64,000 bases of DNA from Rhexocercosporidium sp. MPI-PUGE-AT-0058 (lineage: Eukaryota > Ascomycota > Leotiomycetes > Helotiales). Shown piece by piece: positions 10,730 through 22,999 of this stretch. The stretch lies in NCBI GenBank assembly GCA_020746875.1, contig JAGTJL010000006.1, positions 248,001 to 312,000 of the forward strand, read 5' to 3'. Under the pieces are notes generated by a model. It saw only the letters and a list, made by a program, of their open reading frames with translations, was not told the origin of the DNA and searched no databases. Made by a program: the position numbers and the translations under genes. Positions within the stretch are counted from its first letter, which is position 1, and each line of letters begins with the position of its first letter.

Positions 10730-13686
10730 CTAAACCGTCCCCCCACTTAAGAAGAAATCCAGCTCACTTGGGCCCCGCATATTATTCTCGTTCTCCGCCA
10801 ACTGTTCGAGCAGGCTTAGAAACGGATCCTTCTCATCTGTTCCCGTGGTGCCATTACTATGCTCACCCACACTCCTCGCACCAGGCGTCATGCCTTCCTG
10901 CTGACCACCTCCCACCATGCCATTCCCAGCACCATTCGCGCCCATCCCGTTGTTCATGGTGCCGAGAGGGTTGGAGGACGAGGAGCCGTAGTTGAAGCCC
11001 ATGTTCGGCATGCCGAACATGGGATCGTAGTCTGTTTGGTTGTGCTGTTGATGTTGGTGCTGGTTTTGCGACCCGAGGGTTGCGAAGGCGTAGGGCGGTG
11101 AGAACGGCGTTTGCGAGAGGGGCGGCAAGCCGCTTGAACTGACATTACCGTTTCCCGCCTGGTTTTGGTTTTGGTAGGGTGTCATGGGAGGTTGTGGATC
11201 CATCATGTTGTGCTGTTGTTGTTGTTGTTGTTGCTGCTGCTGCTGTTGTTGCAACATCCCCAGATTCTGGTCAGAGAGGGCACCGTTCGGTGACATGAGT
11301 GTGTTTTCCGGATGGCCTGGATTGTTAGGACCAGAATGCGAGTTACGGTGCGCGAGTTTCAAATCGATGTGTTTTTTTCTCGAAGCAGATGATTGTTTGC
11401 GTTTGCTCGCGATGTGGCTGGGGTCGATCATACCATTGCTTCCAATGTTGTTGCCATTGTGGTTCATGGTCGAGTTCTTGAAATCAAGAGAGGCGTTGCT
11501 CCCTCGAGGCGCATACAGATCATGACCAGTGTATGTCTCCTGACTTAACGTCTCAGAACGTATATCCGAGAATGAAATATGCGCTCCGTCAAAAAACTGA
11601 CCTAGATCTGAATAGCGATCGAAGAAATCCTCGAGCTGGAACACAGGGCTGTAACGCATCGGGTTACTGGCTAGGGATTTGACCAGTTCCGAGTGGCATC
11701 CGTAGATGGTTTGCAGGGTATCGCGCTGGTGTTGGACTGAGGACCAGGCGTATCGGAGTTCGGAGAGCTGTTGCATCTCGCGGGAGAGGAAGTCGGCTGA
11801 GGCGGAGAAGACTTCGCCTTCTCGCGAGCCTTTGTAGTGTGCGCCATGAACGTGGACGGTGCCTGCGGTGCAGATACAGTAGCCTACGAAGGCGGGCCAT
11901 TCGATCGAAGCTGATTGTTTGCCTGGATGGATTAGCCAGATTCTCAAGAAGAAAAGAGATATCATACCTAGTTCTACCAACTCGGCAATAGCATTGGCAT
12001 GCAGAAAACATAAGTTCGTAGCTTCTATCTGCCATGATTGATGTTGGCCTGTGCCAGCCAGCTCTGCTAGATCAATGGGGAGGAAAGGTCTGTAAATCAG
12101 ACAATGAATGAGATGGTAGATAAGTTTGCTGAGCACTAAAGTCGTGCTGTCAGGTTGACCGAAAAGCGTGTCGATCGAAGTAAAGACGTCCTGTGTCCCA
12201 GACGCCCAGATATCCAGATCCTGACGAATCTTGGAGAGATTTGATAATGAGTGCCAGGGAAAGTGGCTATCCCCTTTTACACCTCCTGCTGCGAGGTATC
12301 GATTCGTGATGCCGAGAATACGGACGATGTCGATTAACATCCCGCTGCTTCCCTGGCTCTTTTTCCCTGACCCGGAATGGTATTGAAGATTCGATCCGTT
12401 TTGGAAGAATTCCCCTTCAACGGGTAGAGCTGTAGGTCCTGGTGTCCAAGACGGTAGGCGTAGTAATATGCATTTGTCGGCAACGAGTGAAGGTCGTTTC
12501 GATCCGCAGGCCATAAATCGATCCATGAGATAGCAAGTCCAGAACAACCTCCGGCGCATCTCTTTTTCAACTGGTGTCACCCTAGTTTTGAGGTCAACTT
12601 CTCGATGGAGTTCGAGGGCCATTGCCATTCCAATTCCGCTGGCTGGTCTTCATTAGCACTTTTGCCTCCTTATAACAGCAGTAGACATACCTAGCATCAT
12701 ATGGGCCTTCTTGCCCTTCCCAGCAGCGGTAAATGCTACGGCGAGAAGTAATAAAGCCTGCAAACAGTCGACTGACGGATCATCGATATCCAGCTCCGTC
12801 CTCGCACGAATCGCATAATCCTCGCTGAGTCGCACCGCGGCGTGGTACCCGTTCGGATGCACGGTATATCTGCAGAACATAAGCTTCAACACCTGCAAGC
12901 ATGCTCGGCTGTCCTACCTTGAGCTAACAGCATATATCGCAAAGACCAGATATGACGGGATCTGGTTCAGCTGCATGCGCTGCCGCGTATTCGACTCGTC
13001 AAGGACATAATATGCTTTCCCATGACACCGCGAGAAGTACGTGTCGAGGAGGACATCCGGCTGGACCGCCGGCGGCGAGGGTTCACTAGCAATAGTAAGT
13101 ATATACGCACTGTATATATATATATATACCCAGGATGTAGAGTGGCTACCTTATAGAAGTCGGCGAGTATACAGCGGATTCGTTGGGGATGTTTGCCGTC
13201 TCGAGTTGTGGGCGTCTGGGTTTCGTATCGCTGTTGGGACTCTCTTTGTCTCCGGCCGAACCACCCTCATTGCTCTCCGAGCTCGACTTCTTCTCATCCT
13301 TGAGTCGCTTCTCCAGGCCATCCACACGCTTCAATAAAGCTTCCAACACATCGGTCTTTGGTCCTCGTTTCTTGGGCACGGCATCTATCGCAAGCACAGC
13401 TCGTCAGCACAACAAGATCTCCAGATTCTTTTCCCCAGAGTTGAGGATATTGCGGGCCACCCCACCATAGACACACGGGCACTGGAAGACCTGACAAGCC
13501 TCGCAAGTCGGTCGCAACCGATTGCACTTGATCTGGAAAAACTGTCAGTAGTGCGGAAGATCTCCTTTGAAGGCATTCGCATACCTTGCGCTTGCGGCAG
13601 CTCTTGCAATTCATTGATTCTCGTGGTTCGTTGCTCATGCGACGAGGTGGCAGTCGTTCAATGCCCACCTGCGGCCGGACTGACAT
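10730..13686 (-). CDS. Zn2Cys6 transcription factor with fungal-specific TF domain and polyQ tract
   Basis: Seven exons (13585-13686, 13466-13532, 13150-13384, 12918-13085, 12691-12869, 11968-12642, 10730-11922) give 872 residues. The zinc cluster sits at the N-terminus with C27, C30, C37, C44, C47 and C54 in canonical C-X2-C-X6-C-X6-C-X2-C-X6-C spacing; the first intron interrupts it after RKRK. A basic linker with [14 protein letters not shown] and a short coiled coil follow. The middle homology (Fungal_trans) region begins around [10 protein letters not shown] and includes [14 protein letters not shown]. The C-terminal third is Asn/Gln/Gly-rich with 13 consecutive glutamines coded near 11210-11255, a likely activation domain. 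It binds DNA in the nucleus; its targets cannot be read from sequence. ATG 13686 is preferred over 13737, which would add an odd hydrophobic leader. The 45-nt intron 11923-11967 is a multiple of three and free of stops, so retention would stay in frame. Confidence 0.88.
11205..11255 (-). repeat. CAG/CAA microsatellite coding polyglutamine
   Basis: A mixed CAG/CAA run on the minus strand (TTG/CTG on plus) codes 13 glutamines inside the Zn2Cys6 regulator. Such tracts slip readily and are often length-polymorphic between strains. Confidence 0.9.
13110..13130. repeat. (TA)n microsatellite inside an intron
   Basis: A TA dinucleotide run lies within the 64-nt intron 13086-13149 of the Zn2Cys6 regulator, between its donor and its branch point. 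Length changes would alter intron size without touching the protein. Confidence 0.8.
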
Positions 13687-16600
13687 GATGGGAGGAAAGT
13701 CAAGCGCGAGAACGAGGCAGACGCAGTAGAAATCCAATGGGAACGGAACGGCAAGGGAAGGGTGTGTGAGGAGTGAGTTGGTCCGTTACATCATAAAGGC
13801 TAACCAAGGCGCATGGCGCACTCAGCAGCACCTGAGTGGTCTCGTTTCGTCTCGTCAAGCACACGGGAAGGGTGTCTGCGTAGACAAAGACGGGATGGGA
13901 TAAGATGGGGATAAGATGGGCTGGGGGATATGGAACACCTCTGGAAGGTTATTGTTGGGCGAGCAGGTTCGTTCGGGGGGCCCTTGAGCGAGGGAGGGGG
14001 AGCGGTTGGTGGACGTTGGAGAGTGGAGGTGGAGGTGGATGTGAATATGGAAGTGGCCGTGAGACACAGGGTGGATACAGGATACAGGTGGATCTGGAGC
14101 TTGGGGATGGTGGATGATGGTTGATGGATGGGCCAGCCAGAGAGTAGTGAGGGAGTGAGTGAGCAATGGGGCGCCAATGGATGGAAGCTGCTCTCCGCTA
14201 AGGTAGGATACAGTAGGTCCAGTACGCACAGAAGGTACCCTTCCTCAATGGCTTGATGGTCGGGCTGGATTGGTCTGCCCCAGCTTTTTGGCACTTTTTT
14301 GGCGCCTTTTTGGGGAGGATCCACGACTCTTGAAAGACAAGAAGACTCCACTCCTGATCAACTGACAGGCAGATAGGCAGGCAAGCAGGCAGCAGACAGG
14401 GAAGAGGAGGTCGGGCCAGGACAGGCCAGGCCAGGGCAGCTGGGACTTTCAGGGACTATCCTAGGGGGACAGAATAGGTGATATGCCGAGGTTGGTTGTG
14501 GCGTTTCGTATGGGGTAGATGAGTAGGTGCGTAGGTGCGTATTGAGAGAGGTGATGATGGAAGGAGCAGGTAAGTAGGCGAATAATGAGTGAATCTCGAG
14601 AATTGCGGCGAGGTACCAGTACTGTCGGTGATTTGAGGGGGAATGGGATTGGTATGAGGCGTTGCTGGCCGCTCGTCGCTGGTGTGTAGGTACTGACTGT
14701 ACTGTAGGTACCAGACCAGGTCTGCGAAGGTTTACCAAGACGCAGGTGATAAGAAGAAGTAAGACAATAGCAAGATTTGAGTTGAATGAGTCGAGTCGCT
14801 GCAAAAAAGTCAAAAACAAGATTCGATCCCGAAAACGACAGGAGACAGCTTGGTCTTGTACCTCCGTCGAGTACCTTGTGCCTGGTACTGCTTGCTGTAG
14901 GGTGGTTGGGTTGGGTTGGGAATAGCTAGGTAGCTAGCTATCTATGTAGCTAGCTAGGCACAGAACGGAGGAGGAGGTGGTGGTGGTCTGCTGTTTACAA
15001 GGTACAGGAGTAGGTGGTCCGCTCCGTCTGGCTGATTTCAGACGAGATTGCGGGGGATGGAACTAGGAACTTTTGACACGAAGAAGGGACAGGGTGGATG
15101 ACAGGTCCAGGATGCAAACCCTCCTGGTGGGACTTTTGATTTTTTTTTTCTTCTTCTTCTTTTCCTCTCTTTCTGTTTCTTTTTGACTTTGATAGCCTCC
15201 GGATTTTGACTTTCGTCGTCCTTTTCTGTCTTGGGGGCTTCTATCAAGTAGCTTTAGGCTTGAACTCTGGTACGTGGCGGTGACAGGTGAGATGATGGGC
15301 GAGATGGTGCCGAAGGTACGGCACGGGAAAGGCTGGTTGGCAGGATCAAAGCGCGGGCTAGTTCGAGTGGACTCCTGGACTACCGTAAGGATCGTTGAAG
15401 ATGATCGACGTTGCCGATTTGGAAGTCGACGTTTTTTCTTTGGTACCGACGAAAGTACGTTTGATGAGAGATAAAGAGGAGGTGAGAAGTGGAGTGGACT
15501 GAGAATAAGATGAGACGAAGTAAAATGAAGTGATATAGGAAATGAAAACAAAATAAAGGGATAACACAACAGCAGCCGAGAGAAGAGTTCGGGAGCTTCT
15601 TCTTCCCTCCCTACTCCCTCCCTGCTGTCAGTACGTGTTAAGGACACACCAGGACTTGAATCGTTACCATGTATGTAGGCTGCCATAGGTACATTTGGTA
15701 CATCTTCTCCTATCCGCTTCTACCTTTCTTTCTTTTTTTACCAAGCTTTACTGACCTAGTCCCAACTCTTCTCATGCATACCGGTATTTTACTTTCGATG
15801 TGATGTGCTGTACAATCCCTTCATCCCTCCTCCCGATCCTCATCTTCCTCCTGCATCACACCGTACCTTGCGGAGCAGTTACCAGTTTCAGATGTGACTC
15901 CCCGTCCCCGCTCCATGGTTGCAGCAAGTGTGGTCTGGGGTAGGGACTGCAGCCATGATTCTATTCATCTCATATCTCATAGTAGTAGGGGTCATAAGGT
16001 TTGCTTGCTTGAAGCTGGAGAGGGGAGACGAGAAAACAGAATTGCTGATTCGATTCCATTTCATTCCATTCGATTACTGGCTGGGATGTGCATGCTGGCA
16101 GTAAAATTTACTGTATGGGTGTCACTCGTATTGTTGCAGGGGCCTCTCGGTAAAGGCGCGCTCTAGAAGCCTGCCTTCTCGTCCCTACGATCCGACGCCT
16201 ACACATATTCTAACAAGCCTACCTATATTTTGACTAAATCCAGGCCAGGCACAGGAAGTCTGATTCAGAGAAACGTGGAGATCTAATCTATTTTCTTTTG
16301 CAAGTCGCAAGAGGAGCCGCTGTGGCTGCATACCTCCTGTACGAGTACCTGCACACCCACTCCAATGCCTTCACTCGCCTATGCAGCCTCCTCGAGCAAA
16401 GTAGGAAATTAGCTCCTAGACACTATACTTCGCCCTCTTTTTCAGTCATTCATACACACCTACCTAGGTCCTCGCGGCCTAGCAGGTCCACGATGCCGAG
16501 TCATCTGGTAGCTTACGATGTGCCTGAATTCAACCATCAAGTCAACATCCTCTACTATACTTGAGTAGTCCGGCTTACTTAAAAATGCGAGAGGCGATTG

Positions 16601-19600
16601 GTGCGCATGGCAATGATGGTATGCACCCCAGGCCTAGCACCAGCCCGGCAAACGCAACGATCTCTCTCACACTTGTGGAAGGTCCCATCGCGACGTTCCT
16701 CTCCCTACTATGATCATCCAGCACCCCTCGTCTCTTCTCAAACCAGCCGGCGATCTATCAATCAATTTAGTTTTGAGCAAGTCCAGATGGATGATCAGGA
16801 TCTGAAGATCACTGCGGGCGTACCGGTACGTACCTAATAATAATCCCAGCACACTTCACTATCAGATACTTCAGATGTTACGACATCCGCGCCTATCACC
16901 AAAAAAAGGCTCGCAGCTCCGGATACCTGGATGAGGTGCATGATCTCTCCCATACTCTAAGTAACTCTGGAATTTTAGACCTCGAATGCCATGTGTTTTC
17001 CGACTCGAACCAAAGTTTTACTTAGTAATGAGTGGTATGTCACACCTGTATGGCAGGGACAGGGCGTACGGTACGGTCGGTACCTAAGCGAGGTTACTTT
17101 CATGCTGTGTTCTTGTTCTATCTGTTTTACTTTCATCCGTTATTCATCAAGATCTATAGAGCGCTACAGGACGTACAAAATAGAAGAGCCTCATTTTACT
17201 TCAAACACCTCCTCATCGTCATCTCAGCTTATCTCTTTGTCATCCCGTTCTCCAGAGACATGACCTGTATCGGGAACCATCGCACAATGCAGTACTACCT
17301 CCCCAATCCTTCGCACTGTACCACCTCATAAAGCCAGACAGCCATCTTGCCTTCTAAGTTCCCAATCAAGTCCTCGGAAATCCAATATACCTCGCACACC
17401 CCTTCGGATCTCGGAAAGCTAGACTCCTCCTGACTCGTCAGAACCTTCGTCTCCTCTCACATCACATCTGCGCCCCAAAACCACATCCCATAGCATTCCC
17501 ATCTCAAAGCGGCTACGCTAGGAACATGCCCTCTCATCTTTCGACGGTCGACATGGGAGTTTAATTGCCACCCCTCATAAAATTAAAAATCCATGCAGTT
17601 CGCCTCGCTCTGCAGATGAAACCGCCTCACCCCCCCCAGCCCTAACCCCGCAATAGCAATTCTGTTATCACTTTACCACCGCAGGCTACTTGCGAGAGGG
17701 AAAAAGAAGCACTCCCGAGATCCGCAAGATGTTCGTTCCTCTTTCGTCGTCTTGCATTGCATGACAGCCTACCTACAGAAGAAGTCAAGAAGCGTGACTT
17801 ACTTACCTTGCTTACTTTCAAAGTAGGCCCGGATGGCCATCGGTAGTTCAGCTCTAGGTACTCGACATCAGTGCACTGCAGAGTATGCATTGATCAGAAT
17901 GGGGTACATGAGGAGGGCGTGGATGTTATTTCGGAGGCTCGAGGTCCGTGCCCTCTTTTCCTTCACGAAATCACTCTCTCTACCTTCCTCCTCCCTCGTG
18001 CTGACCCAGGAAGAGGTAACTTTCTACCTGTCAAGGCACCAAAAATTGCCAGACGAACCCTCCTAACAGGAGCTCTACGCCGCTTTTCATGAGAAAGAAA
18101 GAAACTGTGGTTGAACGAGATACCTATCCACTACTATCATAGCCGATAGTTGGAAAAGCCCAAAAATCTATTTAAAAAAAAATGCAAGAGGGAGTGGAAA
18201 AGAAGCTCATCCTCGGCAGATCGATAATCCGAACCCCCATGTCCATGTCCAGCGCATCCTTCTAGAAGGAGACCACAGGTCCGAGTACCTGAAGAGGTAG
18301 CAATTCCGGCGCGAATGAGGGGAAGACTTCGGGCTAGATGGGGAGATGATCCGAACCACCAGACCCTATCTGCACAGTTCGAGACAAATAGACTTCAAAT
18401 ATGCATACTTCTGATGGGAACGGTGGGGGAAAAAAGAACTTCTAGCAGACGGGGAGGTTGTGTGGGGTAGTGGGTGAGTGGGTGAGGGGATGGCCTGGAT
18501 TGAAATTGGATTGACTTTCGTCTCGCGGTGCCTTCTTCCCCGGATTCCGAGTGTGGTAGAAAATGTGCCACTGCAATCAATGCTGGCTGGGTAAGGTTAA
18601 AAGTTCATGCTCTCCACACTTTTGCTGTCAGTTTGACCGCAATGCTACTTTGCGGAGGTATGGGGTAAGTTTGTACAGCTCGACAAAGATTGGGCAGCAA
18701 GTAAGCAAGCAAGCGAGCGACCAAGCGAGCAAATATCCGCAATGCAATCAATGCAAGTCCTACTCGTCCTAGTAATCGATATCTGCAAGGTGCAAGAAAG
18801 AAGGGCCGAGATAGATGGATCGATACTACTTCAGATGACTTGACTTAATCCGACTCCCTGATCTCGACTCTCGAGATCCAGATGAAATGCAATACCTCCT
18901 TCCAATCGCGGCAGATATGTGGTTTCTCCTTCTATGCTAAGAATGCGAGATAGTAGATGATACAATGCTTGTAGCTACTACTTTCCTTTTTCTTTGACCT
19001 AGTTACCTCGGTATCTACACGCCTGGCTCCTCTGTTATCAGTACCGCACCGGCATTTCACTCAGTCTCCAATACCTACCTTCCCGAAGAAGCCCTCAGGG
19101 TCCGGTGCCATGCTCTCCTCGCGTGTAGCCAAGGCGAGATCGACATCGCGCACACATCCTCACATCACATCCAACACGGACCCTGCCAGCTCTCCTTCGC
19201 CCCCACCGGACTTCTTACCTGTAAGAGACACCTTTCTCCTTCTGAAACACATCTCCATATGCATGCATCTCCAGCCAATTCAGCTTAAGAGCTACATGTC
19301 ATCCTCCCTTCCTTTCAACCGAGACCAGACTCTTTTTTCTCAATTCGAGACATTCTGAGATTTACCTGTTTGCTGTACCTTTTCAGGAGTGGATTGGATT
19401 GGACCGCATGATCACTTCCTCGCTCACTCACTCGTATCTCCACTCGCTCCCCGCCTACGCACACGTTTATTCTCCTTACGAAGGCATGGACGAGAGTGGC
19501 ACCTTCGATTCGCTGGCAGGCAGTGAAAGTACTACTCTGTCTCACTCGGCCTAACCAGTAGCCCTCTCCTCTCCGTGAATCGCAACAAGCAAGAGGTGTA

Positions 19601-20367
19601 TAACAAACTTGTGAGGGGAAATGAGGGGAGGACGTCCAGGGGCCGTTGATGTTGCGTGCCCGCACACATCGCGCACTTCACGCACATTATGCTGTGATCT
19701 TTCGGAGTCGAAACTCCTCTTCCCCCCTCGATCGATCGCCTTTTGCCGTCGGCATTAACCTGAGAGGATCCGATTCAGTGACGTGAGGTCCTCAGCTGAG
19801 GGGATGGGATGGGATGGGTTGCGAGGGACGGGCCGAAGTTTTCTCTCTCTTTCTTTCCGGCTTCCTTTCCTGCTTTCATTTACTTGACCTTCCCCGTACT
19901 TGGCTACTCACTTATCATTGGTGACATGTAACCGATCCTAAGTCATCGAGGGTTCAGGGCTTGTTATTTGTGCGCTTCGTTCGTGTGGAAGCGCTCTTGT
20001 CAAGCTGTGTGACAATGCCTGTTAAATCCTGGGTCAATTTCTACTGTTGTACTTCCCTCTTCACTTTCCCAGTCCCGTACATGGCTTCGATAACACACTG
20101 TATAGCTTGTCCTTCCATTGGTTTGCTCGGCTTCTCCTCGTGAAGTCATCTCGAGATCCGGTGCTTTAGTCAAAGGAACTTCCCATCTTTCATCACTTCA
20201 CATCAGCTGGCAACCACCACCCCCCCCCCTCTTTTTTTTGGTTCTGAGAGTTAGTTCTCCACGCCGCGATGATACTGAGATTCCTCGCACTACGTGGTTT
20301 ACATAGATGGCATTCTATCGTCCCGCCGAGGAATATCTAACACCGCTCGTTATTCACTTGGATCTTC

Positions 20368-20432
20368 AGGTCGTCTGTCAAGGTCGTCTGTCAAGGTCGT
20401 CTGTCAAGGTCGTCTGTCAAGGTCGTCAGTCG
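20368..20432. repeat. 13-bp minisatellite, five copies
   Basis: The unit AGGTCGTCTGTCA is repeated head to tail four times exactly, and a fifth copy differs at two positions. It lies in the gene-free region and overlaps only a spurious open frame. Confidence 0.95.
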
Positions 20433-22149
20433 AAGGCTTCTGACGAGGTACATTTGCTGCAGCATCTTCTCTCAGCTATTGCCAATTGTAGAGGACTACA
20501 CGGCGATCACTCGGTTCCATGGCGATCTGGGGGCACAAAAGGGGGATCGAATTTGCAGAATAACTGATTTCGGTACGTGTTTCCCCTGCAGTCTTTTTCC
20601 GTCTTGAAGAATCTTTACGGTCGTTTAGGTCCCTGTATCACTTGGGCAATGTTGTCGTTTATTTGATGGTTGTGGGTTGTTGATCCATGCACATCATTGC
20701 TACTCGAATACACTTATTCCGGAACGAATGGCACCTTCTTTCGTTTCCGTCCAGGAAAGATTAAGAAAGAGCAAAGCTCGGTCTCCATCTTGTCTGTGTG
20801 CTCTACGCGCTTCCCAGCCTCGTATCCCTTTGACTTTGCAGTTCCAAGACAAGCATTTATCATGCACCACTCCGCTCTGACTATCATCAGCCTTCCCTCT
20901 TTCCTAGAATTGATATTCTATAAATTGGTGAGTGTTGTCCTCGGGAGTCGTTTGTAGGACGGAAAAATCGACGAGTGGTGAACGCACTTTGGATCCCGAA
21001 AGCCCTCCTGTCCTGGAAACTTCTGTCTAAAGTGATCACATACAACAGACCCAGAAACGGCTTGATTAATGTCAATACGTCTCAGACTTTCATTGCCAAT
21101 CTGCTGAATTTTTTGACCCTGAAGCGATGTCACTGCATAATCAGGTGTTGAAAAAAAAAACCAATCTCGCTTGAGCATTCAGTGCCAGGTCTTTAATAGG
21201 TTTATCGCGACGGAATGCGATTCGTGAGTGTTTTCCCCCCTCGTTTTGTTGGGGAAAGAATGTAAGAGGAGAGAGTCTGTGCTCTGCACGGGGAAGAGAA
21301 ATTTTAGCTTTCGAAGAGGAGTCGGTGAAACAAGCAACCGACATGCAGTGAAACGAAATGCGCGAAGCTTTCTGGATTTTGAGTTTTTAGTATGATCTCC
21401 GGGCGGACTCGGCGTTTTTTTGTTTGCGAGCGTTTCGCTCATTTGTCACTGATCTTTGGGATGGAATTCGGTTCTGTCTTATCAGTACCACGCGATGTTT
21501 GGGTAATGGGGAGGTAATGTAGTGGAGGAGCTTATTTCGTCTATGGGCTTCTTGACTGAGTCTTTTATTTCTGTCTCCTATTTTTATCAAGCCTTCTAGA
21601 ACTTGTATTAGGCTTCGTGAAGCTTCCAGTCGAGAAAGTCTAAATTCCGTCAAGCAATGACCAAGGCCTGCGTTCTCGCATCCCCTTGACACATGGCGCA
21701 GCACATACCGAGAGTTCTCAACCCATACATCCAAAAAATGGCATCTAAGCAGAAAAAGGAATGTTCGCCGAATCATCCAAAGCTTAGGCGGTAATCCAAA
21801 CGCCATCATACATGGGATGAATCAATGAGTGGATAGGAAGACTCCGCTCGGGGCCCGAAGTCTGACGGTTCGAGGAATAGACTTCTCCTCATACCGTCAA
21901 CGCACTGAGGCTGTCTCAAAACACCAAGACGTAAAGTATAAGTCTACATGCCTTGGAAACGATGACAAAATATGATGTAGCCATCTGTAGATTGTAGATT
22001 TCTATATGAACAGTCAGATTTCCTTCCCTCTATTTAGTTACCACTTTGTTCATTCTCTTCGCCAATTTGATAGGTTGATCCGTCATTTTCACTCACTCCT
22101 TCTCTCGTTCGCATTTTATTCAATTTTACCACTTCCTCTCTTCAATCTG

Positions 22150-22155
22150 TATATA
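22150..22155 (+). promoter_or_regulatory. TATA box of the small secreted-protein gene
   Basis: TATATA lies 85 bp upstream of the start codon at 22235, within a C/T-rich leader typical of well-expressed fungal genes. Spacing and orientation fit a core promoter. Confidence 0.5.
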
Positions 22156-22234
22156 TCGCAACCTTACATACATCCATTCGATTTTTAATCCTCCCCCGCA
22201 AGTCGGCCCACCACGCCCAAACTCATCAATCAAC

Positions 22235-22999
22235 ATGCAGCTCTCCAACCTCCTAATCTTGGCCCTCACATCATCCACCACCCTCGCCCTTCCAGCTCTC
22301 CTTGGAAACAAAGCAACTCTTACTTCCCGCCAAAGAGCATCACCAGCCCAACTAGCAGCCTCATCCGTCAGACCGAGCATGCCCGCCTCAACAGGCACAA
22401 GCCCTGGCGCAAGTGCCGGCAACTCCACCTCCTCAGGGGGAGCATGCTCAGATCAAGTCCTGGCTCTCGCGGCCGGAATCCAATCCAATATTGACGACCA
22501 GAACAATGAACTCACAACTGTGAACGCGCTGGGCATGGTGCTGGCCCAGAACCCGATGGACGTGACACTCTACGGCGCTACGCAGACTTCGCTCATGGGC
22601 TTCGTCACGAAGGGCATTACCATCCGCGAGAACAACCAGAAGATTGCACCCGCTGATAATGGAGCTATTGCCGGATTAGCCATCGTCGCTGGTGCGCAGA
22701 AGGAGGAATTGAGTCTCACGATGAGCTTGGCTGTTCCGGCGTCTGGAGCTGTGGATCCAGTATGTTGCCTTTTGGTTCGCTTTACTCTTGTAGCTTCGGA
22801 AATGCTAACTTGATTCTAGGTCGCCGCTGGCAAGACTGTCGAGACGCTGAAGAAGGATTTCGCTGGCGGCATTGACCAGAATAAGAAGAACCTCGCAGCT
22901 GTAAGATACCCTTCATTTTCTTCTAAGCTCACACTAATACGGATGTAGGCAACGGCAGGCTGTACACCTCCAGCGGCGAAGAATGTCATGATGGAGTGA
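22235..22999 (+). CDS. Small secreted protein with two cysteines, candidate effector or wall protein
   Basis: Three exons (22235-22759, 22820-22900, 22949-22999) give 218 residues; both introns are phase 0 with GTATGT and GTAAGA donors. The N-terminus (MQLSNLLILALTSSTTLA) is a classical signal peptide with likely cleavage near residue 18-19. A Ser/Gly/Ala-rich spacer runs to about residue 68. The mature core (about 71-207) is helical, rich in Ala, Gln and Asn, and bounded by its only two cysteines, C71 and C207, which probably form one disulfide. There is no GPI-type tail and no catalytic motif. Similar unnamed secreted proteins are common in plant-associated ascomycetes, but I cannot name this family. 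Action outside the cell is inferred from the signal peptide alone. Confidence 0.85.

Larger units (their letters stand above)
13687..22234. other. 8.5-kb stretch without a supported gene
   Basis: This separates the minus-strand Zn2Cys6 regulator from the plus-strand secreted-protein gene, so it holds both promoters. I looked on both strands for spliceable coding sequence and found only short, low-complexity open frames. It contains many simple repeats: TAGC repeats near 14925-14957, a GGGAT run near 19800 and a 13-bp minisatellite near 20370. It also has an excess of GTAC tetranucleotides between 14.66 and 17.18 kb. A long 5' leader, a non-coding RNA or a regulatory region are all possible; none is shown. 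Confidence 0.5.

Noticed and set aside
15063..15686. Minus-strand frame of 207 codons in the gene-free region
   Set aside because: The end is a Lys/Arg run from a TTC/CTT repeat and the middle is Ser/Phe/Leu from simple sequence; no family pattern.
20368..20432. CRISPR-like array
   Set aside because: Units are directly adjacent with no spacers, and the genome is fungal; it is a minisatellite.
20307..20567. Plus-strand frame covering the minisatellite
   Set aside because: The repeated residues come only from the 13-bp unit; no signal, domain or splice partner.
21387..21809. Minus-strand frame of 140 codons
   Set aside because: Arg-rich chance frame; no homologous pattern and no supporting promoter or splicing.
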